In this document: positions 22,601 through 37,600 of the stretch, piece after piece
How positions within the stretch are numbered: the stretch's first letter is position 1
Layout of the letters: every line of letters begins with the position of its first letter
DNA from: Phylloscopus collybita
Taxonomy: Eukaryota; Chordata; Aves; Passeriformes; Phylloscopidae
DNA: 64,000 bases
NCBI GenBank assembly: GCA_027886175.1
Contig: JAJNNQ010000019.1
Span: forward strand, 16,511,501 to 16,575,500
Reading direction: 5' to 3'
Notes under the pieces: model-generated
Told to the model about the DNA's origin: nothing
Database searches by the model: none
Seen by the model: the letters and a program-made list of their open reading frames with translations, nothing else
Program-made: the position numbers and the translations under genes

Positions 22601-25600
22601 GCTCATCAAGTACATTTAAACCATTAAGCCAAATGGATGAGAAATTATTGGCAGCAAGGTGCATTTGAAACCCTTTTTCACTTGTCTGTGGTTGAAAATT
22701 AAACCACGGATGGATGTGGCTTTAATTTAAAGCACGCCCATCACAGGAGGATTACACGTCAGATTTACACAAAGCTGCAGCAAAACAGTTACAGCTATGT
22801 AAATATCTGTCTAAGCAAAATCATCAAAACATTAGATCAAATGGGGCTGGGGTGGAAGACTCCTCAATCTTCTGTCCTCAGGGACCACAGGCACTGCACA
22901 GCAGACACCAATAAGCATCACACCGAGCTCTTAAAATATGTTTGACCTCCCAGTGCCCTGTGCTTCTGCTGGCTGCTGGCCAGGAGCAGGAACGGCAGCA
23001 CCTGACCCCCGTGCACTGGCAGGCACCAAACAGCAGCTCCTCCTGCCTCACAGCACTGAGCTGCTACCAGGAGTGCATGAGCTGAGAGTAAAACAAAGGC
23101 TGAAACTTTTGAGCTCCAACCCTGTTGGGTTCTCTGGTATTTCAGTATGACTTTCTACAGGGGAGAAAGAAATCCCAGGGCCTTCCCAGTGTGTTTGACC
23201 AGAGAAGGAAGCACCACCTGGGATACACGCCCTTAACAGTGCTGCCTTTCCAAATCCTGCCTCCCAACCTGCCCAGGGCTGACAGCCCCAGCTCCGACAG
23301 CCAGACACCGAGCAAACCTCTCCAACGGGCTGTCAGGTATCAGCCTGTCAGGCTGGAAATGCTGCCTGAAACATAACAGCAGATACACATCTACATGAAA
23401 TAAATGCTCTCTTGTTCTGTAAAGAAAAATGCTGCCAGTCACCAGGAGCAACCCTGTACAGAGACAAGAATTAACTGCCTGCCCGGGGTTTTCAACGGCT
23501 TCATGCACAATGGAACTGGGACCCACAAAGTGAGGCAAGCACCAGCATAGTAACAATTTTATATGTATAAACATAGAACCCACAAGTACTCAAAATGCAA
23601 ATTCTGACAGGGTGTTAATAAATTACGAGCTGGTCTGGTATGATTAATGTCATGACCAGGAAGAAAACTCATTTGGAGGAAGCACTTCTGCTAATACAGA
23701 CAGCAGCTGCATTTGGGAATGCTCCAAGCTGGGAGAGCTTCTGCCCTGGCTCCTCACTGGGATGGGCCCAGCCCATGGGGCAGCACAGCACACACTGTGG
23801 CACTGGGGCACCAGAGATGGGACACAGCACATCTGCCCAGCACCAGCACAGCCTGCAGCTCCCTCCTGCACTCCCATGCCCATGCAGCAGTCACAGCACC
23901 TGCCTGTGGTACAAGGATGCCCTTCAGCACCGTGGCAGCACGGCAGTGCAGGTGACAGGTGACACCAGCAGCAGTTTTCCCCCCCAGACCCTGCAGGGAA
24001 GGGCTCCTCAGCCCCCCCACACTCACCCGTAGCACGGTGATCATGGAGGGGTCTCGGAGACGGCCATCCTCATCCTTGAGGTTGTATCCCTCCGGTCTCT
24101 TGTCCCGCTCGCTGACCTTCCAGAGCTTCACAGTCTTATCTGGGGGAGGAGAGAGGAGAGCATCGTGGTGGCTGCTCCCTGAGCTGCCCACTGATGGACG
24201 TGCCAAGGCCACACCGGCTGGAAAAACCTCCTGTGTCCCCCAGTGCCACCTGCTGCAAGTGGTGATAGGTGCTGCCGTGCCCACAGCAAGCTGTGGGGAG
24301 CAAAGAGGGCAGGGCACGCTGGCCCTGAACACGGCCCTGAGACATGACAGGGTGTCTGCAGCTCACCCGGAGTCACGCTGGCATTCCCCATCCACAAGTG
24401 AGCAGAGCCCAGCACACACCAGGACTGAAGGCAGCTCCCTGTCTCCTCCCAGCATCCCACCCCCTTGTGCCACAGAGTCCCCCGCAGAAAAAACACCAGG
24501 AACACGTGGGGTTATTGTGAATAATGGTGGGGTTTTTTCATTCCCTCCTGGCAGGGACTCCATCCATCGTTTATCATCACTTCCACCAGGTTTCATACAA
24601 GACCCCATCATCCATCTTCATTTTCTCTCTTACGCAGCAACTTACTCCAAAGCAGTGCCAATTAATTTTGTTTTTATTAACATGGTCTCTTTTGGGGGGT
24701 TCACTATAAAATGTTGGTGTAACGGTAAGAACAAAAAGAAACAGCTTAACGCAGGAGTATTTCTAAACTAATTGTTTTGATAACCTGCCTGCATATGGAA
24801 CACCACCTTAATGGAAGGGTAATATCCCTGTTAATCAAAAAACTATTTAAAAACTCAATTAACAGAACATTATGCTGTATAATTAATCTTCATTGCATTT
24901 CAATGATTCTCCCCCAAACCAGTTTAATAAGTCTTTGAATTTTATTACAGTGATCAATAGAGTCAATTCTATAACACAAAGTAAGTTGGTTACGGAAGAT
25001 AATTAGACCCCTTCTTTTCCCCTGAAGTAATTAAGTCACATCCATCTTAAGGTCCCATTCATCCCAAATAATATTCCTAGATCCTTATGATACTTATTAG
25101 AACATAACACGGAACTGCTGAGCCAAACACAACTGCAAATCAAAATAAAACACCTGCAGTCTGTCTTTAAAAAAAATACAAAATTCCCAGGATCCAGGGA
25201 ATAAAAAATACAAGTTGTCAGCAGGTCAGAAGCCTCCCTCTCTCCCTCCAAGGGTGGGGCTGCCACCATGAAACACACCTGGTGCACAGGGATTGAGCTC
25301 TGCCAGACTCATTCCCCCAAGGCACCTGCGTTACCCTGCAGGGAGGGGTTTTAACAAATATTTCCCCACAGAAGCACCACAGGGAAGACTATGCCTGGTG
25401 GTGGGAGCCAGGGGCCTGAGGCAGCAGCCAGCACAGCCACCTACCGTTGGTGGAGAGCAGGAAATACGCCGCGTTCTGCTGCGGCAGCCATCGGATCTTA
25501 TTGATCTTCTCCTCAATCTCCAGGCTCTTCAGGTAATCGAACTCCGGCTCATGGCTCTGGAAGGTGCTGTAGACATTGTACTCTCCCCTGCGGTGGGGCT

Positions 25601-28600
25601 GGTTCTTGCTCTGCAAGGGACAGGGAGGAGCTGGAGGTGTTGGCAGCTGGCTCAGGGCGCCCTGGCGTTGGTGACAGCGAGAGCGCGGCTGTCACCGCGG
25701 CTCCTGGTGTGCTCGGTGGGAATGGAGCAGGAATGGAGAAGAAATGGAGAGGGAATGTATCGCTGTGGGGGACGCAGGAACGAGGCAGGGAGTGCATCAA
25801 TGAGGCTGCATGGAGCTTTTGCAAGCAAGAGACCCCTCCTTTATTTTCCTGACTCTTTTTGTACATTTACAGATGTGCCCACCCCAGAGGTGGGACCCTT
25901 GGGAACCACTGGTCATTTTCCAGAGACCATCACCGAAGCCCCTCCTCTGGGAACAGATGTGGGAGCTTCGGTAGTTTACAGAACATGACCTTGTGCATCA
26001 AAACCGTGCCTGGGAATAGAATTCCCAAAACCAAAACATGCAGGCACGAGCATGGCAACAGGAATGGAGTGGAAACAGAGAGGGAACGTAGCAGGAAGAG
26101 ATCTCACCCCACCGTCTGCCCCTGGTGAATGGCTGGGACCGAGTGTCAGCTCCTGCCAGGTGCTGAACCCAGCCACAGCAGCAGCTAGAGGTACAGGATG
26201 GGCAGCCTTGGTTTAGGTGGGTGGGTGAAGCCCCACATGTCCCCTCGAGCAGGAACTGAGTGGATACATTCAGAGTGATGCTGGAAGCTTGAAGTTCAAG
26301 AGAAGCAATAGAATAATGGAATGAGAGGGAAAGGAGAAATGAAATAGTGCTGGGAAGGCTGATGCAGTATCTACACGTGTGATGGTTTACCACTGAGTTC
26401 TCTTCAGTGTACGTAGAAATAATTTTCAAGCTTTTACTTTGAGAAAAATTTTAAACCATCATCGGAACACAACACGTCTCATGCCCAGGTTTGATGCATT
26501 CCTTCTAGCACAGCTGAGGACAAGTCCCACTGGCTCAGGCCAGAGCAGCTAACTGGGACAGCTTTGGAAATGGTGGGGACTGTCCCAGGCAGCAGGAGCT
26601 GGCACAGCTCCCCCAGCCAGGCTGGCCGGGTGCCCACCAGCACAGGGCCGTGCTGAGGGCCGAACACACTTCTCTGGCAGGCACAACCTCCAGCTCCCAA
26701 CAAAGCATTTGTTAACACTTCCTGGGCAAAGTTTTGGAAGGGAAACACAATTGTTGTATCCATCTACGCTTTCCAGACTTTTGGTGGCATGAGGGGCTCT
26801 TGAAGTGGTGTCATCTCCAAGATGGGCACTGGTCACACACTCAGATGGGCTGCCTGATCCCATCTGGAGCAGAAGAACGCAGGCAATGCGACGTTTGGAA
26901 GGGGTTTGGCAGGAGGAAATCTGGCCCTGCTGATGTTAATAGCTGCTCTTCAGCTCATAGGATGCCAGGAGAGCCCTGAGCTTAGGAGTGACACAGGTGG
27001 GTTAGGGAACAGCAGGATGCTTCACCTAAAAGGATAAAGTGGGCATTTTGCATTCACTGGCACTCACCTCCTGCTCACGCTGGAATATTACAACCCGGCC
27101 CCCCTTGTCCCCTGTTGCCAGTAACTCTCCAGTGTGGTTGAACTCAACTGTGGAGATGATGTCAGCTGGTAAAGAGAAGACAAAGACAATTTCAGTAACT
27201 GCAGCCTGAGTTCCACAGGCATCCAGAAAGCACCATACAGCTACACGCCTGGTCGGTGCTCTGTGCCCTGTGGCATCTCCAGAAATCCCTGGGTTTCCCT
27301 TGTCTCCAACACTAAACAGGCTCAGCATTTCGGAGCTGTGCTGTCATGAGCCCAGACCTGCCTGGTGCTCCTGCCCCCCTGCCCTGGCCTGTGCCCCAGC
27401 ACCACTTCCAGTGGGATTTCCAGTGTCTGTGCCTGTGCTAAATGCAGCCTGAGGACCACTGTCAGCACAGGGCTGGGCAGTACACTCTGGCACAGCACAG
27501 CATGGCACAGCATGCTCCCCTCATGCCATGGGGAGCTGCCTGCACCACTTGGGGTGACACAATCAATTCCTGGGACCTGGGGAGGGCTTGGTGCCAGTGG
27601 TGCCCCCAGCATCTCATCCCAGCACCTGGCTGACAGGCAGATCTTGCTCCCACCTGACCCTTGTGCCACCCTCTGCCTGGGGTGGTAGTTTGCCTTCACC
27701 CTCAGAGGAGAGGGTGCAGACAAATTCAGACACCTTTGTCCTCTCTCCCTGGGCTCCCCAGGTAGAACAGCTCAGGTGACCACATCTACATTGCTGCTTT
27801 CCTCTGCCTGTTGCCGAATCCACCATCGCCCACCAAGGTAAATTAAAGTGATGCCTTTCAGCCCTCCATCAGCCAAAAAGCCACTGCACTTGCTCCCCCA
27901 CAAACCAGGGTACCATCTCCAGGGTTCTGGGCTCAGTGGCAGGAGAAGCCAGGGGACACAGAGACCTGTAACTGCAAAGGCTTTAATCTGCAGTGTTTAC
28001 CCTTGAGGCAACGCAGGCGGGAGCCGCTAATGATTGGATTTATTTGGCCTATTTTTAGAAGAATGTCAGAGGTTAATTCCACTGCAATTAATGCCCAACT
28101 GGTGCTCATCCACTGCCTGGGGAGCCACACTCCGCCAGCATGAAGCTGGAGAACTGGAGGAATGACTGCAGCCTTGGAGCCTCAGCACGGGGTGCAGGAT
28201 GGATTCTGCAGTGAACAGCACTTGGCCATAACTCCTGCCAGCTCTCTCCTGCCATTTGCACTCCCTGCCCTTCTCTCTTCTGCAGCACCAGGACTGGCAG
28301 GGTTGCAGCCCAGGGCTCTGGGCAGGTCCCAGTGCTGGCACAGCTGCAAACACTGGCTGTGCTCACAGACCATGGCACTGCCTGGGCTGCAGCCAGGGGC
28401 ACTCAGAGCCCTCCAAGCACTGCTGTGGTTCCCCCTGGGTGTTAGCTCTGGTGTGTGCCAGCAGGGCAAGCCTCAGAAACATACAGCCTGAGCTGTCCCC
28501 TCTCTCTCCCAATTGGTTTTATTCCAGATACAGACTAGAAAGCTACCTCAGCAAACGAGAAAAGACAAAATGCAGCAATAGGCCCAAGTTCCTGGTGCAG

Positions 28601-31600
28601 CCTGGAACACTGCTGAGGGTCTGTCTTCCAGGACTCCAGCCCAGACAGCACCCACCAAACACACACCCCATGCTGCAGCATCACCCAGACAAGGCACCTC
28701 AGAGCCCCTCCACACAGCCACGGGCTCCCCCAAAACAACACCTCTGTGCCCCCTCTGGGCAGCATCCCAGCTGAGCAAGAGACTCCAGGCAGACTGGAGA
28801 GTTAGAACAGACAACGCATCCTGGCAGTGTGGGGCACTCACCAGTGCTCACCACACACACCAGTGCTCATCAATGCTCACCAGTGCTCACCACACACACC
28901 AGTGCTCACCAAACACACACCAGTGCTCACCAGTGCTCACCACACACACCAGTGCTCATCAATGCTCACCAGTGCTCACCAAACACACACCAGTGCTCAC
29001 CACACACACCAGTGCTCACCACACACACCAGTGCTCACCAGTGCTCACCAGGGCTCACCACACACACCAGTGCTCATCAATGCTCACCAGTGCTCACCAC
29101 ACTCACACCAGTGCTCACCAGTGCTCACCAAACACTCACCAGTGCTCACCAAACACTCACCAGTGCTCACCAAACACACACCAGTGCTCACCACACCCAC
29201 ACCAGTGCTCACCAAACACACACCAGTGCTCACCAGTGCTCACCACACCCACACCAGTGCTCACCAAACACTCACCAGTGCTCACCACACACACACCAGT
29301 GCTCACCAGTGTTCACCACACACTGGTGAGTGGTGCTCACCAGTGCTCAGAGGCAAACAGGGCTAGACTGGCTGGCACTGAGCTAGAGAGCTCCAAGGCA
29401 AAACACTTCACTCCTTCACATGGAACCCATGTGCCTTGTGGCCGTCGTGGCCAGGACACAGTGCCAGGAAGGGTTTAAGGGCCTGCTGCCAACACTCAGC
29501 AAGGCTGAGGAGTGCTGCAGAGGGGCTGAACTCCACTCTGGCTCACACCAGTGGGGTGGACTGCAGCTGGGTGTGGGCAGCACCTGGCAGAGATCTGAGT
29601 CTTTTGGAGTTAAGGTTATGGAATGGATTCTGAACTTCTCCAGATCACCTCCACTCGTCTCTTGTTTGAATCTGAACTATTGGTTAAATATCATTCCCAT
29701 TTAGCAAGGTTGCACAAGCATCACATTCAAAAATTCCTCCCAAAGAGAAGGACAGGCATTTTTAATACCTGTTAGGGGCTGGGGAGGGACACTGGGACAG
29801 GAGAAATTCTATCTGTGCTGCTGGAACATGCCCACCTCACTGTGGGCAGTCCTGCAGAACCAGAACCCAATCTGCAATTTCATGGAATGGCCATTGGGTC
29901 TCACACACATCCCTGGGAAGCCAACTCAAAGCAGTTTCCCATTTCCATAGGTAAATGCAACCACAGCTGCTGACAGGAGCCAGAGCAAAGTCAGACACCT
30001 TCAAGCACTGAAATTCTGTGTTTGGCACCAAGTCTGGCTCAGCAACTCCAGCTCAACCCCAGCTGACACAGAGGTTTTCATGCCTGCAGCAGGTGACCCC
30101 CACCCTGGAGAGCACTGCTGCCATGTCACGGGCTGAGCCCGGTGTCACCCAGGTGTCACATGGATGGGAACAGGCTGGGAGCTTGTAGCCATGGTTGGTG
30201 CTGTGATGTTTGGGTTCTCTGAAACCTTTTCCCAGGCACTGTTCTGTCAACAAGAGACACGTTTTCCTAACCTAACCTATGTTTACATTCCTTTCCCTAG
30301 GAGGGACCTCTCTTGATGTCCCTCTGGTTTTACCAATGTGATAGAAGAAGTTTGTCTTTCTTTCACCCCTTGAGTGGTTCTTTGTAAAATAGCATAAAGG
30401 GAAGAAATTCCCAGGGAATAAAGATTGGAGTCATTTCAGCCTTCTGAGCTGGGAGTCCGTGTTGTTGTGATCCTGCACAGCATCAGAGCTGCTCCAGCAG
30501 CAGCCAGGGCACTCAGGGGCTATGGCTGGGCACTGCTAACGTGCACTTCATAATGAGACATGCTGCTTCCTTTCAAAATTACTCAGTTGAAAATGTACCT
30601 ATTTTGCTCTATTTAATCTTCATCATTACCAGCTGCCAGTTTTAGGTCATTCCCTTTTTTCAATGAATTAAAAATAACTTTTGTGTGCTGCAGTGAGGCA
30701 TTTTTCAGACATGATCTAATGCACCAGCCCGTGAGCAGGGCTGTGGTCTGACACACCAGGCCCAGGCACCACAGACACCCTTGTGCCACCCCAGCCCAGC
30801 CACCCATTTACACTGCACCCACAGAGAAAGGGAGCTTCAGACCCACAGATCCTCCCAGACCTGCTCTTTACTCATGCCCATCATCAGGACTTCAGACAAG
30901 GATACCAACAGAGCCTGGCTAACAACACCCTTCATATGTTAAACAAAATACCCTAAATATTTTAAAAAAACAAAACAACAACAAAAAAAAACAAACAAAC
31001 AAACAAACAAACAAACAACACAAAAAAAACCCAACCCCCCCCCCAAAAACAAAACAAAACAAAAACAAACAAAAAAAAAAACCCAAAAAAACCCAAAAAA
31101 AACCCACAAAAAAAACCACAAAAAAAACCCAACCCAAACCAAACCAAAAAAAAAAAAAAAAAAAACCACAAAAAAACCCCAACAACAACAACAACAAAAA
31201 AACCCTCTTCTGAGTAAAAGTATCCAACCCAAGCCCAAATCCACCACAGCTGGCAGGAGCATCATTCCCCCAGCACCCACGGTCTGGGCTCTTTCCCCTG
31301 GTGTGTCCAGGCAGTAACAGCAGCCTGGCACAGCAGAACATCCAGAAGGAACCTGGATGGTTCAGAGGGCAGATGGGGAGTCCCACGGGGGTAACAGCTC
31401 AGGAGCAGAGAGTGGCACCAGCTCCTTCCCAAAGGTGTCTCTGAAGGAAGCAGAGGTCAGTGGTGGCTGCTGCACGCCCCACCTGCTGCCCTCTGGAGAC
31501 ACCACGGGCTGGTTCCTAATGAAAATGCACATGTATTCGTGTCGAGGTGATCAATAATTTATGCCCATTTCTCCGAAGGTTCCTTCAGCAGTTTTGTGAC

Positions 31601-31629
31601 AACAGAAAGGAAAAAAAAACCTTGCCTTT

Positions 31630-31661
<32 letters not shown>

Positions 31662-34600
31662 TTTTTTTTCTTTTTCATTTCCTTCATCACCTCCTACACA
31701 CTCAGTGCCCCAATGAGGGAATTTAAAGCAAACAGTTTCCATGGAGACCCAGCCCGCCGTCCTCCCTCCCCTCCCATCCTCCCTTCCCTCGGCATCTCTG
31801 TGCCTTCACGCTCTCAAGCTAAAAATATCCAAGATGGGATTTGATTTCCGCCGTAGAGATACAGTTTTATCAGAAAAATGGGAAATTTACAACACACCCC
31901 CCTCCCCCTCTCCCAGCGTGGAGGAAGGCATGCTCTCTGCCAGGAACAGGGAATGAATCTGTTACTAAAAAGAAAGAAGATAAACCAGGGAAGCTGCAGT
32001 CGGTGCTGAGACCTGGATCCCTGGAGCAGCCTGATCTGCAGCAGGGAGCTGCCCACGCAGCCACCCCTCTCCTGCTGCCCACCAGGGCAGGGCCTGGGTG
32101 TCGCCTCCCTGCTCCTGGAGCCTCCCAGGAACATCATCCCTGCTCCTAGAGCATCCCAAGCATCCTGTCCTCACTCCCCGAGCGTTCCAGGCACATCATC
32201 CCTGCTCCTAGAGCATCCCAAGCATCCTGTCCTCACTCCCAGAGTGTTCCAGGCACATCATCCCCGCTCCTAGAGCATCCCAAGCATCCTGTCCTCACTC
32301 CCAGAGCGTTCCAGGCACATCATCCCTGCTCCTAGAGCATCCCAAGCATCCTGTCCTCGCTCCCAGAGAGTTCCAGGCACATCATCCCTGCTCCTAGAGC
32401 ATCCCAAGCATCCTGTCCTCACTCCCAGAGCGTTCCAGGCACATCATCCCCGCTCCTGGCACATCCCATCTGCTCCAGCTTCAGCAGCAGCTCCATGCCA
32501 AAGGGCCCTGGTGCTGCCTGTCCTGGTGGGGAGGCCACAGGACACCAGACACGTCCCAAGGCTGTGCCAGGAGCACGTGGCCCCAGCCAGGATGGCAGCC
32601 AGCCCAGGTCACAGCAGTACAGCCACTGCATGGGGACAGGGACATCCCTGGACTCAAACCCACTGGGTGCCCCCCAGCCCTCCCAGGGGATCTGCTCACT
32701 GCCTGCTTTCCCAGTGGCACATGCCTCCTTTGGGGTAAGAAGTGAGAGGCAGGCCTGTGACCACACACAACCATGGAATCATTTAGGTTGGAAAACCCCT
32801 AAAATCAAATCCAACCACTCCCCCAGCATGTCAAGGTCGCCACTAACCCATGTCCCCAAGTGCCACATCTACACATCTGCTACATCCCCCTAAGGATGGT
32901 GACCCCATCACTGCAGCCTGTGCCAGGGCTGGTCTGTCTTTTCAGGGAAGGAATTTTTCCTCATATCTAACCTAAACTTCCCTTGGTGCCACCTGAGGCC
33001 ATTCCCTCTGTTCCCTGGGAGCAGAGCACAACCCCCCCCCAGCTGTCCCCTCCTGGCAGGGAGTTGTGCAGAGCCACAAGGGCCCCCCTGAGCCTCCTTC
33101 TCTCCAGGCTGAGCCCCTTTCCCAGCTGCTCCTCATCAGCCTTGTGCTCCAAACCCTTCCACAGCTCCACTGCTCTCCCACACCCATGCCCAGGCCCTGG
33201 AGCTGTCTTGATGGCCATGGAGCCAACTCCTTCCCCAGACAGAACTCTGCCTTCCTTGGGTGGCCCCTGCCTTCCCCTGCCCTTGACTGGCTGCTGTGCC
33301 CCTGGGGCACAGGAGGGTTGTGAGGGGTGGGCACCGCAGCTCGGGATGCCCTGCTCTCTCCACTGCCTGCACAAATCACTCAGTGGACAGCACCACACAC
33401 AAAGCCTCCAACTGCAGATGAGAATAAACTGGGAAGCACCATAAATAACAGCAAAGCAGGCTGCCAAAGGAAGGATTTCAAATCCCAGGCTATGAGCTGC
33501 TAAATCAGTTTAATACTGATAAAGTGTGGGATAATAACTCACCACGAGCACATCCCTCACCCCCCCATTAGACCCCTCAAGAGGGTGATGGCTGCAGGGG
33601 TTTGCCAAGCAGACAGAGATGTGGCCCCTGACTGGGAGCACAACCAAGCCATGGCACAGTGGCCACCCCCTGACTGCTGCTTGCCCACAGGGGAGAAAGC
33701 AAGTTGGGACACCAATGGGTCCTGTTAGTTGAGAACAAAACCCACACCTGAAACCGCTCAGCTGGGTGAAGAAAGCACAAAGAGGTCATGAAAAATTTAA
33801 GAGGCTTATGGAGGGAAAGTCTGGTAATGGGAAAGCCAGAGCACAGGTCCACCCACAGGTCCCCTGTGGAGGTGTCAGTGTGTAGCCATGGCTCGTGCTG
33901 TGATGTTTTGATTTCTCTGAAACTCTTTCCCAGGCACTGTTCTGTCAACAAGAGACACGTTTTCCTGACTGTAACCTTTGTTTGCACTCCTTTCCCTAAG
34001 AGGGACCTTTGCTTGATGTCCCTCTGACTTGACCAATGTGATTGAAAAGGTTTGACTTTCTTCCACTCCTTGGGTGGTTCTTTGTAAAACAGCATAAAGG
34101 GAAGAAATTCTTGGGTAATAAAGATTGGAGTCATTTCAGCCTTCTGACCTTGGAGTCTGTGTCGTTGTGATCTTGAACAGCATCATCAGTGCACCCCACC
34201 TTCTCTGCATCCCACCACCCCATGGCAGGAGATGGACTCTGAACCCAGAAAGAGGTTTTGAGAAGGACACAAACCTTAGAATTACAACTGAATAATGCAG
34301 CACAGCCCTCAGCCTCTCAAGGAGGACTCCCAGGTGCGACCCTCAGTGACAGGCTTTGCTCAGGAAATGGTGACACCACCTTTCACTGTTTAAAAGACAG
34401 CTCTTTGGTCTGCCTCTCTTAAAACAAACAACCAAAAGAGCTAGCCAAGTGTTTACTCTGAAAGACATGCACTGTCAGTGATTAGGAATTCATGTCCAGG
34501 GCAGGGCTTTACGTGCAGTTTGATGGGAGCTGTGGACCTACCAATGCTCAGGCCTGGACACTGCAAGGCAGCCCAAAGGATGAGGGACCTTCTGTGTCCT

Positions 34601-37600
34601 CTGTCAGGTCAGATTTAACCCAGCACAGCCAGCAGCTGCAGCAGGGCTGGACCCCCAGCTCCCAACCCAACCTGCAGAGCAAGAGGGTCATTCCAAAACT
34701 GCAATGCAACTCTCTCCCCTGCCCATGAAAAAGGGTTTCATGGGAGGAGGAACTGAAATGGGGTGGGGAGGAGAACTTCAGGGCTCCTCAGGTACAGAAA
34801 CAGCAGGCTAAAGAGGAAGAAAGCTGGGCAAGGCCGTGGAGTTGAAGGGGACAAGGAAGTGGCATCCAAGTCCCACCAGAACAGAGCTAGGTACAATGTG
34901 CAGGGTAGTGTGGGGAGCCTGGGCCATCAATCCTGCCCCAAACTGTGTGGTCCATGGCAGGGGGGCATGAGGTGGGAGGGCAGAGGACAGCAGAGGTTAA
35001 ACTGCAGCCTAATGGCATGCAAAATCACAGGTGATCGATCAGCATTGATTATCCCCTGCTGAGGTGAATGATAGCCTGGGAAACAGGAATCAATTCCACT
35101 GCATTAAGCCCAGTAAGGATCTGGAGCATCAGCACAATGCCCTGAAACACCACAGCTTGCTGACACCACAAAGTGAAGCACAGCAAACCACGGTGTGGCA
35201 CAACACCCACCTGACCCCCTCACCCCAGCCAGGCCAGGGCTGTGGTGGAGGAGGGAGGACACTGCTGCTGTAGGACAGGAAATCAGGACACAGACTCTCA
35301 GAAGGCTGAGAGGACTCCAATTCTGTGTTTATTCTCAAAACACCTGTCTTTATACCTTTTTACAGTGAACCCACCCAAAGGGGTGGGATCCTTGGACCAC
35401 ATTGGTCACATTAGAGGGTCATCCAAGCAAAGTCTCTCCTTGGGAATGAAATGCAGGAAAACAGGATAGTTTACAACAACATACCCTTGCTTACCCGAAG
35501 TGTGCCTGGGAAAAGAATTTCCAAAAATCCAAACATTGCAGGCACGAACCGTGGCTACAGGACAGGCTCAGTGGAGAAGCACCATGCCTGAACACCTCCC
35601 AGCCTGGGGGCAGGGCCACCCCTCTGCCCATCATGAGTCCTGTGTCCTGCTGGGGTCACAGCTCCCACAGGACCCAGACAGGGCTGGACACACTGCTGAG
35701 CTCTGCTGTCTGGGCACAGCTCCTTGTCACCACGACACGATGCTGCAGAGCTAGCAGCAGCTGCTCCTCTTCCCCAAAAACGAATAACTCTCCTAGGCTG
35801 AAGAGCTAAAAATACTGGCACATTCCAAATTTCTCTGCCCTTGTTACAGCAAAGAGTAATTTTGTGCTCCCCAGCCCAGGCAAAAGAAACTCCCATCTGG
35901 CAGCAACCCCCGTGTCGCTCAGCTCTCACCACCTAAGCACCCATTTCAGAATGCCAACGTGCAAGGATGTGAATTTACATCCCTCCACCATCCTGGCCAG
36001 GTATAACTTACTGGAACTGCTGGAAAGGAGAGTTCAGGAGGAAATCACATCATGGAAGTGTTGGGCACAGAGACTCACGGGGAGCAGAGGCTCTCACAGC
36101 CCCAGGTGTCCAAGGCAAGGACATGAGAAGAGTGGGACAAGCACTGCTCCAGAGCCCAATGCACCAGCAGAGACCATGCAGCCTCGGCATGTGATGGGTT
36201 GGGTCATCAACAGGAGCAGAAGAATAGAAAAGAAAGTGAAGGGCAGCTTTCAGGCAGAACCACAACCCATCTGAGGTGAGTGGAGGGAAGCAGAGCCTTT
36301 GGCCCAGCTGATCCAGCACCCATGCCTGCCCACCAGTCCTGTTGGGTCCTGGGTATGCACACAACACAAAACTCTTCTGCCTGCATCAAGATACACAACT
36401 CATTAAGTCTTGGATTAATGGCAATTTTTAATTGGTCAGGCTATGAACACCTTATTAAGCTGTTACACGTCACACCTGGGGTGGCAGAACAGCACGTAAA
36501 TCAAGATAATTAGCCTGGGACACAAGGATCTCTCCACCAGTGCAAATAATTCCCACTTTGTGAGGAAAACCAACAGCTGCTCTAGAGTGCCCCAGAACAC
36601 CCTGCTGCCAGGGGACCCAGGGCAGCCCCACCAGGCAGCCCCAGCTCTGGGTGGGAGAGGTGCACAGGTGCTCCCTCAGTTAACAGTCCAGACCCTCTGC
36701 AGGTACACCTGAGGTAACCACAAACCACGGTCCACAGAGTATGGCAACCTCTTTAAGGAAATCACAGAATACTCTGAGCTGGAAGGGATCTGCAAGGATC
36801 ATTGAGCCCATCACTGAAGTGACTGTCCCACGTGGAGACTGAACTCACAACCTTGGCATTATCTGCACCACGCTCTAACCAACAGAGCTAACAGTAGGAG
36901 TTTAAAAGCAAACTGATTGAGAGTTGGGCAATTACTGAAATCCACAACTTCCCGAATGATTTTTTTTCCTCTATTTACTATTCTTCCCTACATTATTCAT
37001 CTTGCATGCGCACAGGAGAAGATCAGGGCAGCCCTCGGTGACTCCCCGGTGTTCCCACTGCTGGTCAGAGGCCAATGCTGGGGCAGTGACTCAGGCTGGC
37101 AGCAGCCTGCCCTCCTGCAGCCCCTGCCCTCCTGCAGCCCCTGCCCTCCTGCAGCCCCTGCTCTCTTGCAGCCCCTGTTCTCCTGCAGCCCCTGTTCTCC
37201 TGCAGCCCCTGCCCTCCTGCAGCCCCTGTTCTCCTGCAGCCCCTGCTCTCCTGCAGCCCCTGCCCTCCTGCAGCCCCTGCCCTCCTGCAGCCCCTGTTCT
37301 CTGCAGCCCCTGTTCTCTGCAGCCCCTGATCTCTGCAGCCCCTGTTCTCCTGCAGCCCCTGCTCTCCTGCAGCCCCTGCCCTCCTGCAGCCCCTGCTCTC
37401 TGCAGCCCCTCCTCTCCTGCACCCTCTGCCTGTGCCTCCCCACCCCTGCGCTCACTGCCTGGGCTGGGCTGGGCTGTCCTGAGCTAGGCTGAGCTGGGCT
37501 GGGCTGGACTGGGTTGGGCTGGACTGGGCTGGGTTGGGCTGGGCTGGGCTGGGCTGAGCTGAGCTGAGCTGGGCTGGGCTGAGCTGAGCTGGACTGGGCT

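Larger units (their letters stand above)
17578..24026 (-). other. PPP2R2B: PPP2R2B intron 4
   Basis: 6.4 kb. It holds two adjacent solo LTRs at 18774 and 19154, and a 40-base direct repeat (near 21311 and 21859, containing CCTTCCTGCAGGAGGACAAA). An AT-rich, unique stretch at 22550-22830 could be regulatory. No exon-like frame was found. Confidence 0.55.

Noticed and set aside
28827..29478. Open frames of about 165-200 codons on the + strand
   Set aside because: Products of the CAGTGCTCAC array only.
32105..32462. CRISPR-like array of regular repeats
   Set aside because: The whole 62-bp unit is repeated with no unique spacers, in a vertebrate intron. It is a minisatellite.
36840..36898. tRNA-Ile gene
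   Set aside because: A and B boxes resemble tRNA-Ile, but the acceptor and anticodon stems do not close and a CR1-like tail follows. It is a SINE head.
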